A stretch of 64,000 bases of DNA from Geobacillus vulcani PSS1 (GCF_000733845.1 NZ_JPOI01000001.1:2226001-2290000), one strand, 5' to 3'; positions 48,352 to 57,477 are shown, counted from the first letter of the stretch. The notes: a model not told the origin generated them from the sequence alone. Made by a program: numbers and translations.

Positions 48352-49593
48352 ATGAAAAAAGCGCTCGCACTCATCATGTCCAGTGCATTAACTTTTTCGC
48401 TGCTTAGCGCATGCGCGAATAAAGCAGAACAAAATGCAAGCGAATCAGGCGGAAAAGTCAAAATTGAGTTTTTCCATTACAAACCCGAAGCAAGGGGAAC
48501 ATTCGATAAACTGATTGAAAAATTTGAAAAAGAAAACCCAAACATTGATGTTGTCAACGCCAATCCTCCGGATGCAGGAACGGTATTAAAAGCCCGCGCC
48601 GCTAAACGGGACATGCCAGATATCGTTGGGGTTGGCGCTGATACGACATTTGCGGAACTCGCCAAAGCGGGGATGTTTGAAGATGTCACGAAAGCGCCGG
48701 AACTGAACAACATTCAACCTTCGTATATTCAAATGGTAAAAGACGTCAGCGGACTCGAACGAGTGTATGCCATTCCTTATGCGGCCAATGCGGATGCTGT
48801 CATTTACAACAAAGCCATCTTCAAAGAACTCGGTTTGAGCGTTCCGAAAACATGGGATGAGTTTATAGCTGCAGCCGAAAAGATCAAAGCAGCCGGAAAA
48901 ACGCCGTTTTACTTTACGTTTAAAGATGCGTGGACGACATTGCCTGCTTACAACGCTTTGGCAGCCAACACCCAAGGGGAAACATTTTTCCAAGATTTAA
49001 ATCAAGGCAAGACAAGCTTTGAAAAAGGGTATAAAGAAGCAACCGAAAAATTTGTGGAGCTGTTGAAGTACGGGCATAAAGATCAATTTGGCAAAGGGTA
49101 TGCGGATGGCAATGTGGCGTTTGCCAAAGGCGAGTCGGCGATGTACTTGCAAGGCATTTGGGCGATCCCGGAAATTAAAAAGGCCAATCCGAATATTGAA
49201 CTCGGTGTATTCCCTTATCCTGTCACAAACAATCCGGAACAAACCAAATTGGTATCCGGCGTTGATCTTCTTTTTGCGATCTCGAAAACATCAAAACATC
49301 CGAAAGAAGCAAAGAAATTTATCGACTTCTTATTAAAAGAGGAAAATGCAAAGGCGTACATGGCTGAACAAAATGCGTTCTCGGCCATCAAGGGATTAAC
49401 GCAGGAAGATCCGATGTTGGAAGGGTTAAAAGAAAGCTTTGCCAAGGGAGCGTTGGTCGATTTCCCAGACCATTATATTCCGCCGAGCATCAATTTGGCC
49501 AATTTGTTGCAACAGTTGACGCATGATCAAGATGTGGGGAAGTTTTTAAAAACAATGGACGCCGAGTGGGAAAAAGTGAAAGGGCGTAAGTAA
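48352..49593 (+). CDS. Sugar ABC transporter substrate-binding lipoprotein (MelE/MsmE-like)
   Basis: 413 aa extracellular solute-binding protein, family 1. Lipoprotein signal with lipobox LLSAC (Cys about residue 22), then a mature domain of the maltose/multiple-sugar type with DKLIEKFEKENPNIDV, YAIPYAANADAVIYNK and GESAMYLQGIWAIPE. ATG 48352 is preceded by GGGGGAACAAGG. Probable substrate: alpha-galactosides, from the linked alpha-galactosidase. Confidence 0.92.
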   Translation: MKKALALIMSSALTFSLLSACANKAEQNASESGGKVKIEFFHYKPEARGTFDKLIEKFEKENPNIDVVNANPPDAGTVLKARAAKRDMPDIVGVGADTTFAELAKAGMFEDVTKAPELNNIQPSYIQMVKDVSGLERVYAIPYAANADAVIYNKAIFKELGLSVPKTWDEFIAAAEKIKAAGKTPFYFTFKDAWTTLPAYNALAANTQGETFFQDLNQGKTSFEKGYKEATEKFVELLKYGHKDQFGKGYADGNVAFAKGESAMYLQGIWAIPEIKKANPNIELGVFPYPVTNNPEQTKLVSGVDLLFAISKTSKHPKEAKKFIDFLLKEENAKAYMAEQNAFSAIKGLTQEDPMLEGLKESFAKGALVDFPDHYIPPSINLANLLQQLTHDQDVGKFLKTMDAEWEKVKGRK

Positions 49594-49624
49594 TTAGGCA
49601 AGAAGGAGAAACGGGAAGAAAATA

Positions 49625-49651
49625 GGGGGAGTTCCTCGGTTTTTCTCCCCC
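49625..49651 (+). other. Stem-loop between binding protein and first permease
   Basis: GGGGGAG (49625-49631) pairs with CTCCCCC (49645-49651). No T-run follows on the right. Similar hairpins in sugar ABC operons protect the 3' end of the binding-protein message and lower permease expression; that role is inferred here. Confidence 0.6.
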
Positions 49652-49674
49652 TGTTATCATTAGGAGGTGATACG

Positions 49675-50604
49675 ATGCGGAAAGAGGTTGTTGTGACAAG
49701 GGAACGAAGCGTTTCATTGTCTATTTTCCAGAAAATCAAAAAACCGAAAAACATCGCGATTTACTTAATGACCGTTCCGGCTGTCGTGTTATTTGCGGTA
49801 TTTCATACGTTTCCGGCCCTCCAAGGCATTTTCTATTCCTTTACCAATTGGGACGGATTAAGCTTAACGTACGACTTTGTTGGATTGAAAAATTACTACT
49901 ACTTGTTTCAGGACGAAAACGTATGGCATTCGTACTTGTTTACCTTTCAGTTTGCCATTGTGTCGACCGTGCTCGTCAATGTCCTCAGTTTAGCGATCGC
50001 TATAGGGTTGAATGAAAAAATTAAGTTCAAAAATTTTTTTCGCGCTGTGTATTTTTTGCCGAATGTTTTAAGCGTGCTGATTGTAGGCTATATTTTCAAC
50101 TACTTGTTTGCTAACGTACTCCCTTTATGGGGAGAGAAGCTGGGGATTGAGGCGCTTTCCACGAATATTTTAGGAAGCGAAAAATGGGCATGGGTCGGCA
50201 TTGTCATTGTCGCTGTATGGCAGGCGTGCGCTTTTAATACGATTTTATACTTAGCGGGGCTACAAACCGTGCCGTCTGAGCTGTATGAGGCTTCCAGTTT
50301 GGACGGAGCAAGCAAATGGCAAAACTTTCGGCATATTACGTTTCCGATGATTGCGCCGTTTTTTACGATCAATATGGTGTTGGCGATGAAAAACTTTTTA
50401 ATGGTATTTGACCAAGTCGTGGCGTTGACAGGCGGGGGGCCCGGACGGGCGACTGAGTCGATTTCATTGCACATTTACAACGGTGGATTCCAAGGCGGGG
50501 AGTTCGCTTACCAGTCGGCGAACTCGGTCATTTACTTTATTGTCATTATGGCGGTATCGATTGCGCAGATTAAATTTTTACAAAAACGGGAAGTGGATAT
50601 GTGA
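49675..50604 (+). CDS. Sugar ABC transporter permease (MelD/MsmF-like)
   Basis: 309 aa, MalF-type with six membrane helices (first at about 28-48: IYLMTVPAVVLFAVFHTFPA). The EAA loop that meets the ATPase reads YEASSLDGASKWQNFRHITFP. Ribosome site TTAGGAGGTG. Stop overlaps the next permease (TGATG). No ATPase gene is in the cluster, so a shared MsmX-type ATPase elsewhere is likely. Confidence 0.92.
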   Translation: MRKEVVVTRERSVSLSIFQKIKKPKNIAIYLMTVPAVVLFAVFHTFPALQGIFYSFTNWDGLSLTYDFVGLKNYYYLFQDENVWHSYLFTFQFAIVSTVLVNVLSLAIAIGLNEKIKFKNFFRAVYFLPNVLSVLIVGYIFNYLFANVLPLWGEKLGIEALSTNILGSEKWAWVGIVIVAVWQACAFNTILYLAGLQTVPSELYEASSLDGASKWQNFRHITFPMIAPFFTINMVLAMKNFLMVFDQVVALTGGGPGRATESISLHIYNGGFQGGEFAYQSANSVIYFIVIMAVSIAQIKFLQKREVDM

Positions 50605-51422
50605 TGGCCAAGAAAACAAACTGGGTTGCCACATTGTTGATTGCGGTCGGCGCGCTGTTCATTTTATTTCCTTTGTATATGGCGGTGTCCATCGCGCTAA
50701 AAACGCCGGAGGAATTGGCAGACTCAGTGCTGTCGTTGCCGGTCGGCATGCATGTGGAAAATTTTGCGAAAGCGATCAAGGCTACGAACTTTTTTCAAGC
50801 GTTTCAAAACAGCGCGTTTATTACGGTAACCACCGTTGTTTTGACCATTATAACGAATTCGATGGTCGCTTATGCCATTGCCCGCAATATGCACCGGAAA
50901 TTTTTTAAGTTTTTATATTATTACTTTGTCAGCGCCTTGTTTATTCCGTTTCCGATTATTATGTTGCCGATTGTCAAGCAGACATCGGCATTTGGGATGA
51001 ATAATCCCAGCGGACTTGTTTTTCTGTATGTCGTTTATGGCATTGCGTTTAATATCTTTATTTACGTCGGGTATATCCGTTCGATTCCAAAGGAATTGGA
51101 AGAAGCGGCGATTATGGATGGATGCAGTGCATGGGGCGTGTTTTGGCGCGTGGTTTTCCCGCTTATGGCGCCGATTAACGCTACCGTTGCCATTCTAACC
51201 TGTCTATGGGCGTGGAATGACTTTTTATTGCCGTTGATTGTGCTGAGCGACCAGTCCGATATGACGCTTCCGTTGGTTCAATATGTGTTTCAGTCCAAGT
51301 TCGGCACGGACTACAATTTAGCGTTCGCTTCCTATTTAATGGCGTTGTCTCCGATGATCATCGTCTATTTGTTTGCCCAAAAATGGATTATTGGCGGTGT
51401 CACAAGAGGGGCAATCAAGTAA
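50604..51422 (+). CDS. Sugar ABC transporter permease (MelC/MsmG-like)
   Basis: 272 aa, MalG-type with six membrane helices (first at about 8-30). EAA loop: LEEAAIMDGCSAWGVFWRVVFP. ATG 50604 overlaps the stop of the first permease; GTG 50601 is one codon upstream. Forms a heterodimer with the preceding permease. Confidence 0.92.
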   Translation: MAKKTNWVATLLIAVGALFILFPLYMAVSIALKTPEELADSVLSLPVGMHVENFAKAIKATNFFQAFQNSAFITVTTVVLTIITNSMVAYAIARNMHRKFFKFLYYYFVSALFIPFPIIMLPIVKQTSAFGMNNPSGLVFLYVVYGIAFNIFIYVGYIRSIPKELEEAAIMDGCSAWGVFWRVVFPLMAPINATVAILTCLWAWNDFLLPLIVLSDQSDMTLPLVQYVFQSKFGTDYNLAFASYLMALSPMIIVYLFAQKWIIGGVTRGAIK

Positions 51423-51515
51423 ACGTGCATAAGAACAAGCCAGTTTGCGCGCATTTGTCCGGTTGCGTTTTGTGTTCGCAGAGTAAAGAATCTTGTTTAG
51501 AAAGAGGATAGCGAT

Positions 51516-53702
51516 ATGGCAATTGTATTTGATCCAACCAATAAGACGTTTTATCTTAAAGCCAATGACACAACATATGTCATGCAGCTCGTCCGTTCCG
51601 GCTATTTGGCTCATGTCTATTGGGGAAAAGCGGTGCGCGATGTTCGGGGGGAGCGGAGGTTTCCGCGGCTGGACCGCGCGTTTTCCCCCAATCCCGACCC
51701 ATCCGACCGCACGTTTTCGCTCGATACGCTGCCGCAAGAATATCCGGCCTATGGGAATACCGATTTCCGTGCCCCGGCGTATCACGTGCAGCTTGAGAAC
51801 GGTTCGACGGTGACGGATTTGCGCTACAAGACGCACCGTATTTACAAAGGGAAGCCTAGACTGAACGGGCTGCCGGCGACATACGTGGAACACGAGAATG
51901 AAGCGGAAACGTTGGAAATTGTCCTCGAGGATGCGCTGAGCGGCCTAGAGGTCACGTTGCAGTATACCGCGTATGAAAAATGGAACGCCATCACGCGTGC
52001 GGCCCGTTTCGAAAACAAGGGGCGTGAGCGCCTAAAGCTGTTGCGGGCGCTCAGCATGAGCGTCGATTTCCCGTCTGCCGATTATGACTGGATCCATCTC
52101 CCCGGAGCGTGGGGGCGCGAACGCTGGATCGAGCGGCGCCCGCTTCTGACCGGTGTGCAGGCGGCCGAAAGCCGCCGCGGCGCGAGCAGCCACCAACAAA
52201 ACCCGTTTATCGCGCTCGCCGCCAAAAACGCCGATGAGCATCAAGGTGAGGTGTACGGGTTCAGTTTTGTGTACAGCGGCAATTTCCTCGCCCAAGTCGA
52301 GGTGGACCAGTTTCACACCGCCCGTGTCTCGATGGGAATCAACCCGTTTGATTTCACATGGCTGCTTCAGCCGGGCGAGTCGTTCCAAACGCCGGAAGTG
52401 GTCATGGTCTACTCCGACCAAGGGTTAAATGGGATGTCGCAAACGTACCATGAACTGTACCGCACCCGCCTGGCGCGCGGCGCATTCCGCGACCGCGAAC
52501 GCCCGATTTTGATCAACAACTGGGAAGCAACGTACTTCGATTTTAACGAAGAAAAACTCGTCAACATTGCGAAAACGGCAGCGGAACTGGGCATCGAACT
52601 GTTTGTGCTTGACGATGGCTGGTTTGGCGAGCGCGACGACGACCGCCGTTCGCTCGGCGATTGGATCGTCAACCGGCGCAAGCTTCCGAACGGCTTAGAC
52701 GGGTTGGCGAAACAAGTGAACGAACTCGGGCTGCAGTTCGGCTTATGGATCGAGCCGGAAATGGTGTCGCCAAACAGCGAGCTGTACCGGAAGCATCCCG
52801 ATTGGTGTCTCCATGTGCCGGACCGTCCGCGCTCTGAAGGGCGGAACCAGCTTGTGCTCGATTACTCCCGCCAAGATGTATGCGATTATATGATCGAAAC
52901 GATCTCGAACGTGTTGGCGAGCGCTCCAATCACTTATGTGAAGTGGGATATGAACCGTCATATGACGGAAATCGGCTCGGCTGCCCTGCCGCCTGAGCGC
53001 CAACGCGAAACGGCGCATCGCTACATACTTGGACTGTATCGCGTCATGGACGAGATCACCTCACGCTTTCCGCACATTTTGTTTGAAAGCTGCTCCGGAG
53101 GCGGAGGGCGGTTTGATCCGGGGATGCTGCATTACATGCCGCAAACGTGGACGAGCGACAATACCGACGCCGTCTCGCGCCTGAAAATTCAATACGGCAC
53201 GAGCCTTGTTTATCCGGTGAGCGCCATGGGCGCCCACGTCTCTGCGGTGCCGAACCATCAAGTCGGGCGAGTGACGCCGCTCAAGACACGCGGCCATGCC
53301 GCGATGTCGGGCAACTTCGGCTATGAGCTCGATATCACAAAGCTGACAGAAACAGAAAAACAAATGATAAAAGAACAAGTCGCGTTTTACAAGGAGGTGC
53401 GCCGCCTCGTCCAGTTCGGCACGTTCTATCGGTTGATAAGCCCGTTTGCGGGCAATGAAGCAGCGTGGATGTTCGTCTCCGCCGACCGCTCGGAAGCGCT
53501 CGTCGCCTACTTTCGCGTGTTGGCCGAGGCGAACGCGCCGCTGTCATACCTGCGCCTCAAAGGGCTTGACCCGAATCAAGACTACGAAATCGAGGGGCTT
53601 GGCGTTTATGGAGGCGATGAGCTGATGTACGCCGGACTCGCCGTGCCGCCTCGTGCGGGTGATTTTTTCAGCGCGATGTGGCGGCTGAAAGCCATTCGAT
53701 AG
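51516..53702 (+). CDS. Alpha-galactosidase, GH36
   Basis: 728 aa. Hydrolyses terminal alpha-1,6-galactose from melibiose, raffinose and related sugars. N-terminal beta-sandwich, (beta/alpha)8 barrel from about residue 330, C-terminal beta domain. The nucleophile is Asp478 in VKWDMNRH and the acid/base Asp548 in TWTSDNTDAV, the same numbers as in the studied G. stearothermophilus enzymes AgaA/AgaB. No signal peptide, so cytoplasmic, acting after ABC import. AAAGAGGATAG precedes ATG 51516. Confidence 0.96.
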   Translation: MAIVFDPTNKTFYLKANDTTYVMQLVRSGYLAHVYWGKAVRDVRGERRFPRLDRAFSPNPDPSDRTFSLDTLPQEYPAYGNTDFRAPAYHVQLENGSTVTDLRYKTHRIYKGKPRLNGLPATYVEHENEAETLEIVLEDALSGLEVTLQYTAYEKWNAITRAARFENKGRERLKLLRALSMSVDFPSADYDWIHLPGAWGRERWIERRPLLTGVQAAESRRGASSHQQNPFIALAAKNADEHQGEVYGFSFVYSGNFLAQVEVDQFHTARVSMGINPFDFTWLLQPGESFQTPEVVMVYSDQGLNGMSQTYHELYRTRLARGAFRDRERPILINNWEATYFDFNEEKLVNIAKTAAELGIELFVLDDGWFGERDDDRRSLGDWIVNRRKLPNGLDGLAKQVNELGLQFGLWIEPEMVSPNSELYRKHPDWCLHVPDRPRSEGRNQLVLDYSRQDVCDYMIETISNVLASAPITYVKWDMNRHMTEIGSAALPPERQRETAHRYILGLYRVMDEITSRFPHILFESCSGGGGRFDPGMLHYMPQTWTSDNTDAVSRLKIQYGTSLVYPVSAMGAHVSAVPNHQVGRVTPLKTRGHAAMSGNFGYELDITKLTETEKQMIKEQVAFYKEVRRLVQFGTFYRLISPFAGNEAAWMFVSADRSEALVAYFRVLAEANAPLSYLRLKGLDPNQDYEIEGLGVYGGDELMYAGLAVPPRAGDFFSAMWRLKAIR

Positions 53703-53749
53703 GAGGGAATGGCGCCGCTTTCGCCTATGCATCATCCCGAAATCAATCG

Positions 53750-53776
53750 AACCCGGTGTCGTCTAGACATCGGGTT
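53750..53776. terminator. Hairpin between alpha-galactosidase and ecsC-like gene
   Basis: AACCCGGTGTC (53750-53760) pairs with GACATCGGGTT (53766-53776) with one G-U. It lies between converging genes, overlapping the ecsC stop. T-runs are poor, so termination strength is uncertain. Confidence 0.5.
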
Positions 53777-54545
53777 CCCATTGTTTGAGCTTCTCGATGA
53801 TGCGCCGCTTCCGATAGAGCATCTTCCCGGTTTCGGCGATATCTTCCATAAACGATTTGTTAAACAGCGAACCGAAAATGACACCGATGATCGGCACGGC
53901 TTGAAACAGCTTTTTCCACCCGTATTGGTCGCGGAACGTCATCATCACTTCCCGCCAGCCTTGCAGCTCGGAAAATACCCGCTCACGCTGGCCGGTAAAT
54001 GAAGCCAGCTCCTCTAAAATCGCTTTTTTCCCGACGATGTCCGCTGCGGCAAACTGCAGGCATTTGACGACAAACACGCGCTCTTGTTTTTCGTTTGGGT
54101 CGTATCCATAGATGATGGCGATTTCTTGCAGCGTTTTCAGCGCCAGTCCGAGCAGGGCGGGGATGTCCACCGCCAGCGTCAGCGCTCCGCCGATTCCGGT
54201 CGCCGCTCCTTGCAGTTGGGCGAACGTCACGCGCGCCTCGATCAATTCATCACAGACGCAATCCATCGTCTCAAGCGGCAAGTGCGGCACTTCCTCAAGC
54301 GACGTGACACCAAGGCGTTCCAATATGTTCTCTTTCTTCACTAAGTATTTTCCACCGTTTTGAATATAGCTTCCTAATTCGTCGAGCCATTGCCCGAGCT
54401 TTCGATGAACCATTTTTGGCGTCAGCTTGTCCAACACTTGAAACGGCAAGCGGCCGAGCTTTTCCCAAAACCAGAGGTCTTTTTGGGAGTGTTCCCACTG
54501 GTTGATCCGCTTCAATTCCTCTTGCAACTGTAGTTTTGCTTCCAT
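53763..54545 (-). CDS. EcsC-family protein
   Basis: 260 aa. EcsC domain over most of the length: LDKLTPKMVHRKLGQWLDEL, GAATGIGGALTLAVDIPALLGLAL and VPIIGVIFGSLFNKSFMEDI, the last two hydrophobic but probably not membrane-spanning. Unlike B. subtilis ecsC it is not linked to ecsAB. Opposite in direction to the galactoside genes and not obviously related to them. GGAGG precedes the ATG at 54545. Confidence 0.85.
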   Translation of the reverse strand: MEAKLQLQEELKRINQWEHSQKDLWFWEKLGRLPFQVLDKLTPKMVHRKLGQWLDELGSYIQNGGKYLVKKENILERLGVTSLEEVPHLPLETMDCVCDELIEARVTFAQLQGAATGIGGALTLAVDIPALLGLALKTLQEIAIIYGYDPNEKQERVFVVKCLQFAAADIVGKKAILEELASFTGQRERVFSELQGWREVMMTFRDQYGWKKLFQAVPIIGVIFGSLFNKSFMEDIAETGKMLYRKRRIIEKLKQWEPDV

Positions 54546-54598
54546 TTTTGAAGGGCCTCCATGTTTTTTCTAGTTTTAGGATATATGGATTTTAATGA

Positions 54599-54604
54599 AT
54601 TATA
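54599..54604 (-). promoter_or_regulatory. -10 of the ecsC-like gene, with inverted repeat
   Basis: On the minus strand TATAAT lies at 54604-54599 with TTGAAA 20 bases upstream. An inverted repeat TTTCAAGT (54625-54632) / ACTTGAAA (54651-54658) surrounds the -35 side and may be an operator. Confidence 0.4.
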
Positions 54605-54681
54605 CGGGTTAGGGGATGATTTTGTTTCAAGTAGTCCAACTATGTCCATCACTTGAAATAACAAACAAAAAAATCTTAAAT

Positions 54682-54695
54682 ACTGTAGATGAGCA
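54682..54695 (+). repeat. 14-bp repeat, copy A (left end of IS remnant)
   Basis: ACTGTAGATGAGCA. Same sequence inverted at 55588-55601 and direct at 57355-57368. It lies 50 bases beyond the stop of the minus-strand transposase, as expected for an IS terminal repeat. The adjacent bases (TCATTACAGT) form a small hairpin with it. Confidence 0.8.
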
Positions 54696-54744
54696 TTTTT
54701 CATTACAGTAATTTCCATTCCCTAAGAGACAAACAGGGTACCCC

Positions 54745-55585
54745 TTAGGCAACAGGGAGCTGTTTTTTGATCACATCAATGGGAATATTTTGCTTAGCAG
54801 CATCATAAATGAACTCCACGACGCTGTGTCCTTTCCGAGACCGAAGAAGCTTCAGTCCGGAAGAGAGGTCTTGTTGGGATTCCCCAATGCTGGATACGCA
54901 GGCGAACAGCACCACTGCCCCATACCGTTTCACCGCCCGAACGTGGCGAACGCGGTACCCGTCAAGCTTCAGCTGGTCTTTGGCCTGCCAGAAAACGTAT
55001 TCGATCGTCCAGCGCTGGGCATCGTAATGCAAGATCTCTTCATCGCTAAGCTCCCGGTCGGTGCTCAAGACAACATGGAGATGATTCGGCGTCATCGGTT
55101 GATCCACCTTCCAAGCCAGCAGCACCACCGCATACTCGACGCCATGGATCGGTCCCTCGTAGCGATACACGCGGTAACGCTCCTTCCCCACCGTGACGAG
55201 GCGGGTGTCGTTGGGCTCGATATAGCGGGCGAACTCCTTTGCTTGGACGGCGATGCCTTTCGGATAGAGAATCCGGTTCGTCTTGAGCATGGCGATGACA
55301 TGGAATCCTTGTTTCAGGCAGGCTTCGATGAGCGCTTGGGACGGATACCATGAATCCATGAGCACATACACCGGCTGAGCCCACTTCCCCTTGAGCGAAG
55401 AAAGCATCTCGATCGCCAGGTCGATTTTGCTTCTTCCCGCTGTCTTGTCATACAGACGAAAGGCGAACGGAAACGCTTGCGTGAAGGTGTGCACCATCAG
55501 GCAAACGAGCGAATGCCCCCAGACGGATGGATGATCTTTGTGCGAGTAGTGCCAATCACACCCTTGAATGGCGTGGGCGGCCCGT
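54745..55585 (-). pseudogene. 5'-truncated IS4-superfamily transposase (YREK type)
   Basis: The C-terminal ~280 residues of a DDE transposase. Second Asp in YVLMDSWYPSQ; the YREK signature is complete in YDAQRWTIEYVFWQAK. The frame stays open upstream of Met 55497 (DWHYSHKDHPSVWGHSLV) until it meets repeat copy B at 55588, so the N-terminal part and normal start are missing. Bounded on both sides by inverted 14-bp repeats, it looks like an internally deleted IS with both ends kept. Confidence 0.85.
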
Positions 55586-55587
55586 GT

Positions 55588-55601
55588 TGCTCATCTACAG
55601 T
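55588..55601 (-). repeat. 14-bp repeat, copy B (inverted)
   Basis: TGCTCATCTACAGT on the plus strand, the exact inverse of copies A and C. It sits at the break point of the transposase and just upstream of the peptidase gene. TATAAT at 55608-55613 follows, with TTGCTC (55587-55592) 15 bases upstream, so the repeat may supply part of an outward promoter. Confidence 0.8.
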
Positions 55602-55632
55602 TATTACTATAATTGAAAAAAGGATGGTGTGT

Positions 55633-56823
55633 ATGAAAAAAAGAAAGCTGATTTCTACCCTAATGTTAGGGAGCATTTTGTGCTTACCTGTAATCGCACA
55701 AGCTAATTCTCCGAAGCAAGAAATCTCAACACAGTCTATTTCTTATAATACTATCAGTGTTGAGGAGGCTAAAAAAGCCATTAATAATTTTATCAAAAAA
55801 AATGAACAGTTACATGATTTAAGAGACGGTAAAATTGTATTTAAAGAACATCTCTACGATATTGATGATACCGTTGTGGGATACTATTTCACTGTGGAAT
55901 CCGAAAAGACAAAAGGCTATTTTATTACTTCAGCAGTTGATACAATAGATCCTATGATACAGTATGGTATAGATGTAGATCTAGAAGAAACTCTGAATAA
56001 AAAAATGAAAGATGAAAAAGTCTATTATTTCGGTGTAAACAAATTTAGCTTCGGTAAAAGTGGTAAGGAAGTAAAAGAAAAATTTGAAAAAGCTAAATCT
56101 GCAACATTAAAGAAATTAAAAGCCGAAAAAAAAGATGGAACAGAAGAGTATAAAAAAGTTGAAAAAGCACAATTAAAATCGTTGAAAAAAGGTGATAAGA
56201 GAAGCCCGGGTTGGGACGGGTTGTTGAAAGATAGTAGCGATGGAATGATATCTATCGCCGCTACAGACTATAAAGTATTAAGTGGCGTTGACCGTATCTA
56301 TCAGCGTAGTTCCGGTATTAATAATCCGAGTTCAGCTTGTGGTCCAACAGTAGCCGCTATGATTATGGATTATTATCATGATGAGTTAGGTTATAATGTT
56401 CGAGATAACGCTTATTATGGCTCATGGGCAGCGTTAGTTAATCATCTTTATAATGAGATGGGGAGTACATGGTTAGGAACAACAATTACAATGTGGGCCA
56501 ACGGTGCTCTTACACACGTTTACCATACAAGTAATGCTTGGAGCTCTAATAAAGTAACAGATGCGGTAGGGAATAGTTCCAAATTTATTGGTGCCATAGA
56601 TAGCTACGACCCTGTTGCTATCCGTTTTGATTTATTTGACTCTGGTGGAGCACAAATCGAATATCATTTTGTTTGTGGAATTGGATATGATAAAAACGGT
56701 TCTTATGCAGGCGATTTACATGTTGCTTACAAAGATCCAGATAATGGTGCAGATAATACAGGTACGCACTGGTTTGATTGGACAGGTGACGACCAAGACA
56801 TCGAATTTGCGTGGCTATCCTAA
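55633..56823 (+). CDS. Secreted C39-like (papain-fold) cysteine peptidase
   Basis: 396 aa. Signal peptide (MKKRKLISTLMLGSILCLPV, cleaved after AQA). An N-terminal region (about 40-130) follows, then a Lys/Glu-rich helical linker (about 140-200, KKLKAEKKDGTEEYKKVEKA). The C-terminal catalytic domain has Cys236 in SSACGPTVAAMIM, His345 in EYHFVCGIGYD and the KDPDN Asp. This fits stand-alone C39-like peptidases, not ABC-linked bacteriocin processing. AAGGATGG precedes ATG 55633. Base composition is strongly AT-rich compared with its neighbours, suggesting transfer. Target unknown. Confidence 0.8.
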   Translation: MKKRKLISTLMLGSILCLPVIAQANSPKQEISTQSISYNTISVEEAKKAINNFIKKNEQLHDLRDGKIVFKEHLYDIDDTVVGYYFTVESEKTKGYFITSAVDTIDPMIQYGIDVDLEETLNKKMKDEKVYYFGVNKFSFGKSGKEVKEKFEKAKSATLKKLKAEKKDGTEEYKKVEKAQLKSLKKGDKRSPGWDGLLKDSSDGMISIAATDYKVLSGVDRIYQRSSGINNPSSACGPTVAAMIMDYYHDELGYNVRDNAYYGSWAALVNHLYNEMGSTWLGTTITMWANGALTHVYHTSNAWSSNKVTDAVGNSSKFIGAIDSYDPVAIRFDLFDSGGAQIEYHFVCGIGYDKNGSYAGDLHVAYKDPDNGADNTGTHWFDWTGDDQDIEFAWLS

Positions 56824-56830
56824 ACATAAT

Positions 56831-56863
56831 ACAGCCCTTATGTTGATTAAGGGCTGTTTTATT
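56831..56863 (+). terminator. Terminator after the C39-like peptidase
   Basis: ACAGCCCTTA (56831-56840) pairs with TAAGGGCTGT (56848-56857), then TTTATTATT. The next gene starts 40 bases on. Confidence 0.85.
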
Positions 56864-56903
56864 ATTAATATAAATTCGTAAAAATGGATAAGGAGGATTT
56901 ATT

Positions 56904-57365
56904 TTGAAGTTATTCTCTAAACGGCTTATTATATCATTTTTAGTTTGTTTATTGATGTTATATCTAACGGAACTTTTTACGAAAGAGCCTCACGTAACTT
57001 CAGGTAACGGAAATCCGGGGCTTTTTATTATCATGTTAGCAGCATTTTCATTTTTGTTCTTTGGGATGGAGTTATGGAAAGTCCTCACTAACAAGAGCAT
57101 TTCAAAGAGAGGTTTGTTGTCTATGAGTATTGGTTCATTCTGTATTTTAAGCATGTCCGCTTTTTTAGAAATTACATATGTTTTAGACTTAATTAAACAA
57201 CTCGGAGGACCTCCATCTAACGTAAATTCTAAAATCTACCGTTTTAGCTGGATAAATCAATATACAAATACTTTTTACGTTAATGCTTATACGTTGTTAA
57301 TCTTTATTTCAAGTATTCTTTTAATTTACTCCATACAAAAAATGTTTACAAAAGACTGTAGATGA
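56904..57365 (+). CDS. Unknown membrane protein beside the C39-like peptidase
   Basis: 153 aa with about four membrane helices (near 7-23, 40-58, 70-92 and 128-147). TTG 56904 is the start, seven bases after AAGGAGG. As AT-rich as the peptidase gene, so likely acquired with it. Its last codons (Cys-Arg-stop) are formed by repeat copy C, so the gene may be truncated there. Not recognised; it could be an immunity or partner protein of the peptidase, which is inference only. Confidence 0.6.
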   Translation: MKLFSKRLIISFLVCLLMLYLTELFTKEPHVTSGNGNPGLFIIMLAAFSFLFFGMELWKVLTNKSISKRGLLSMSIGSFCILSMSAFLEITYVLDLIKQLGGPPSNVNSKIYRFSWINQYTNTFYVNAYTLLIFISSILLIYSIQKMFTKDCR

Positions 57366-57368
57366 GCA
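57355..57368 (+). repeat. 14-bp repeat, copy C
   Basis: ACTGTAGATGAGCA, identical to copy A and inverse to copy B. With copy B it brackets the two AT-rich genes in a perfect inverted arrangement. It supplies the stop codon of the membrane protein and lies 17 bases before the IS256-like left end. Confidence 0.8.
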
Positions 57369-57477
57369 AATTGATGATGTATAAAATTTTGTGTAAAGCA
57401 TTTTGCTAGAACAAAAGAAAAAAGGTAGGGTATTCTCTGATTGGACCAAAAATCTTAGAGAAAGGAGAACCCTACCT

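Noticed and set aside
55477..55632. In-frame extension of the C39-like peptidase into the IS remnant
   Set aside because: The signal peptide begins at 55633 behind a good ribosome site, and the extension reads the antisense of a transposase.
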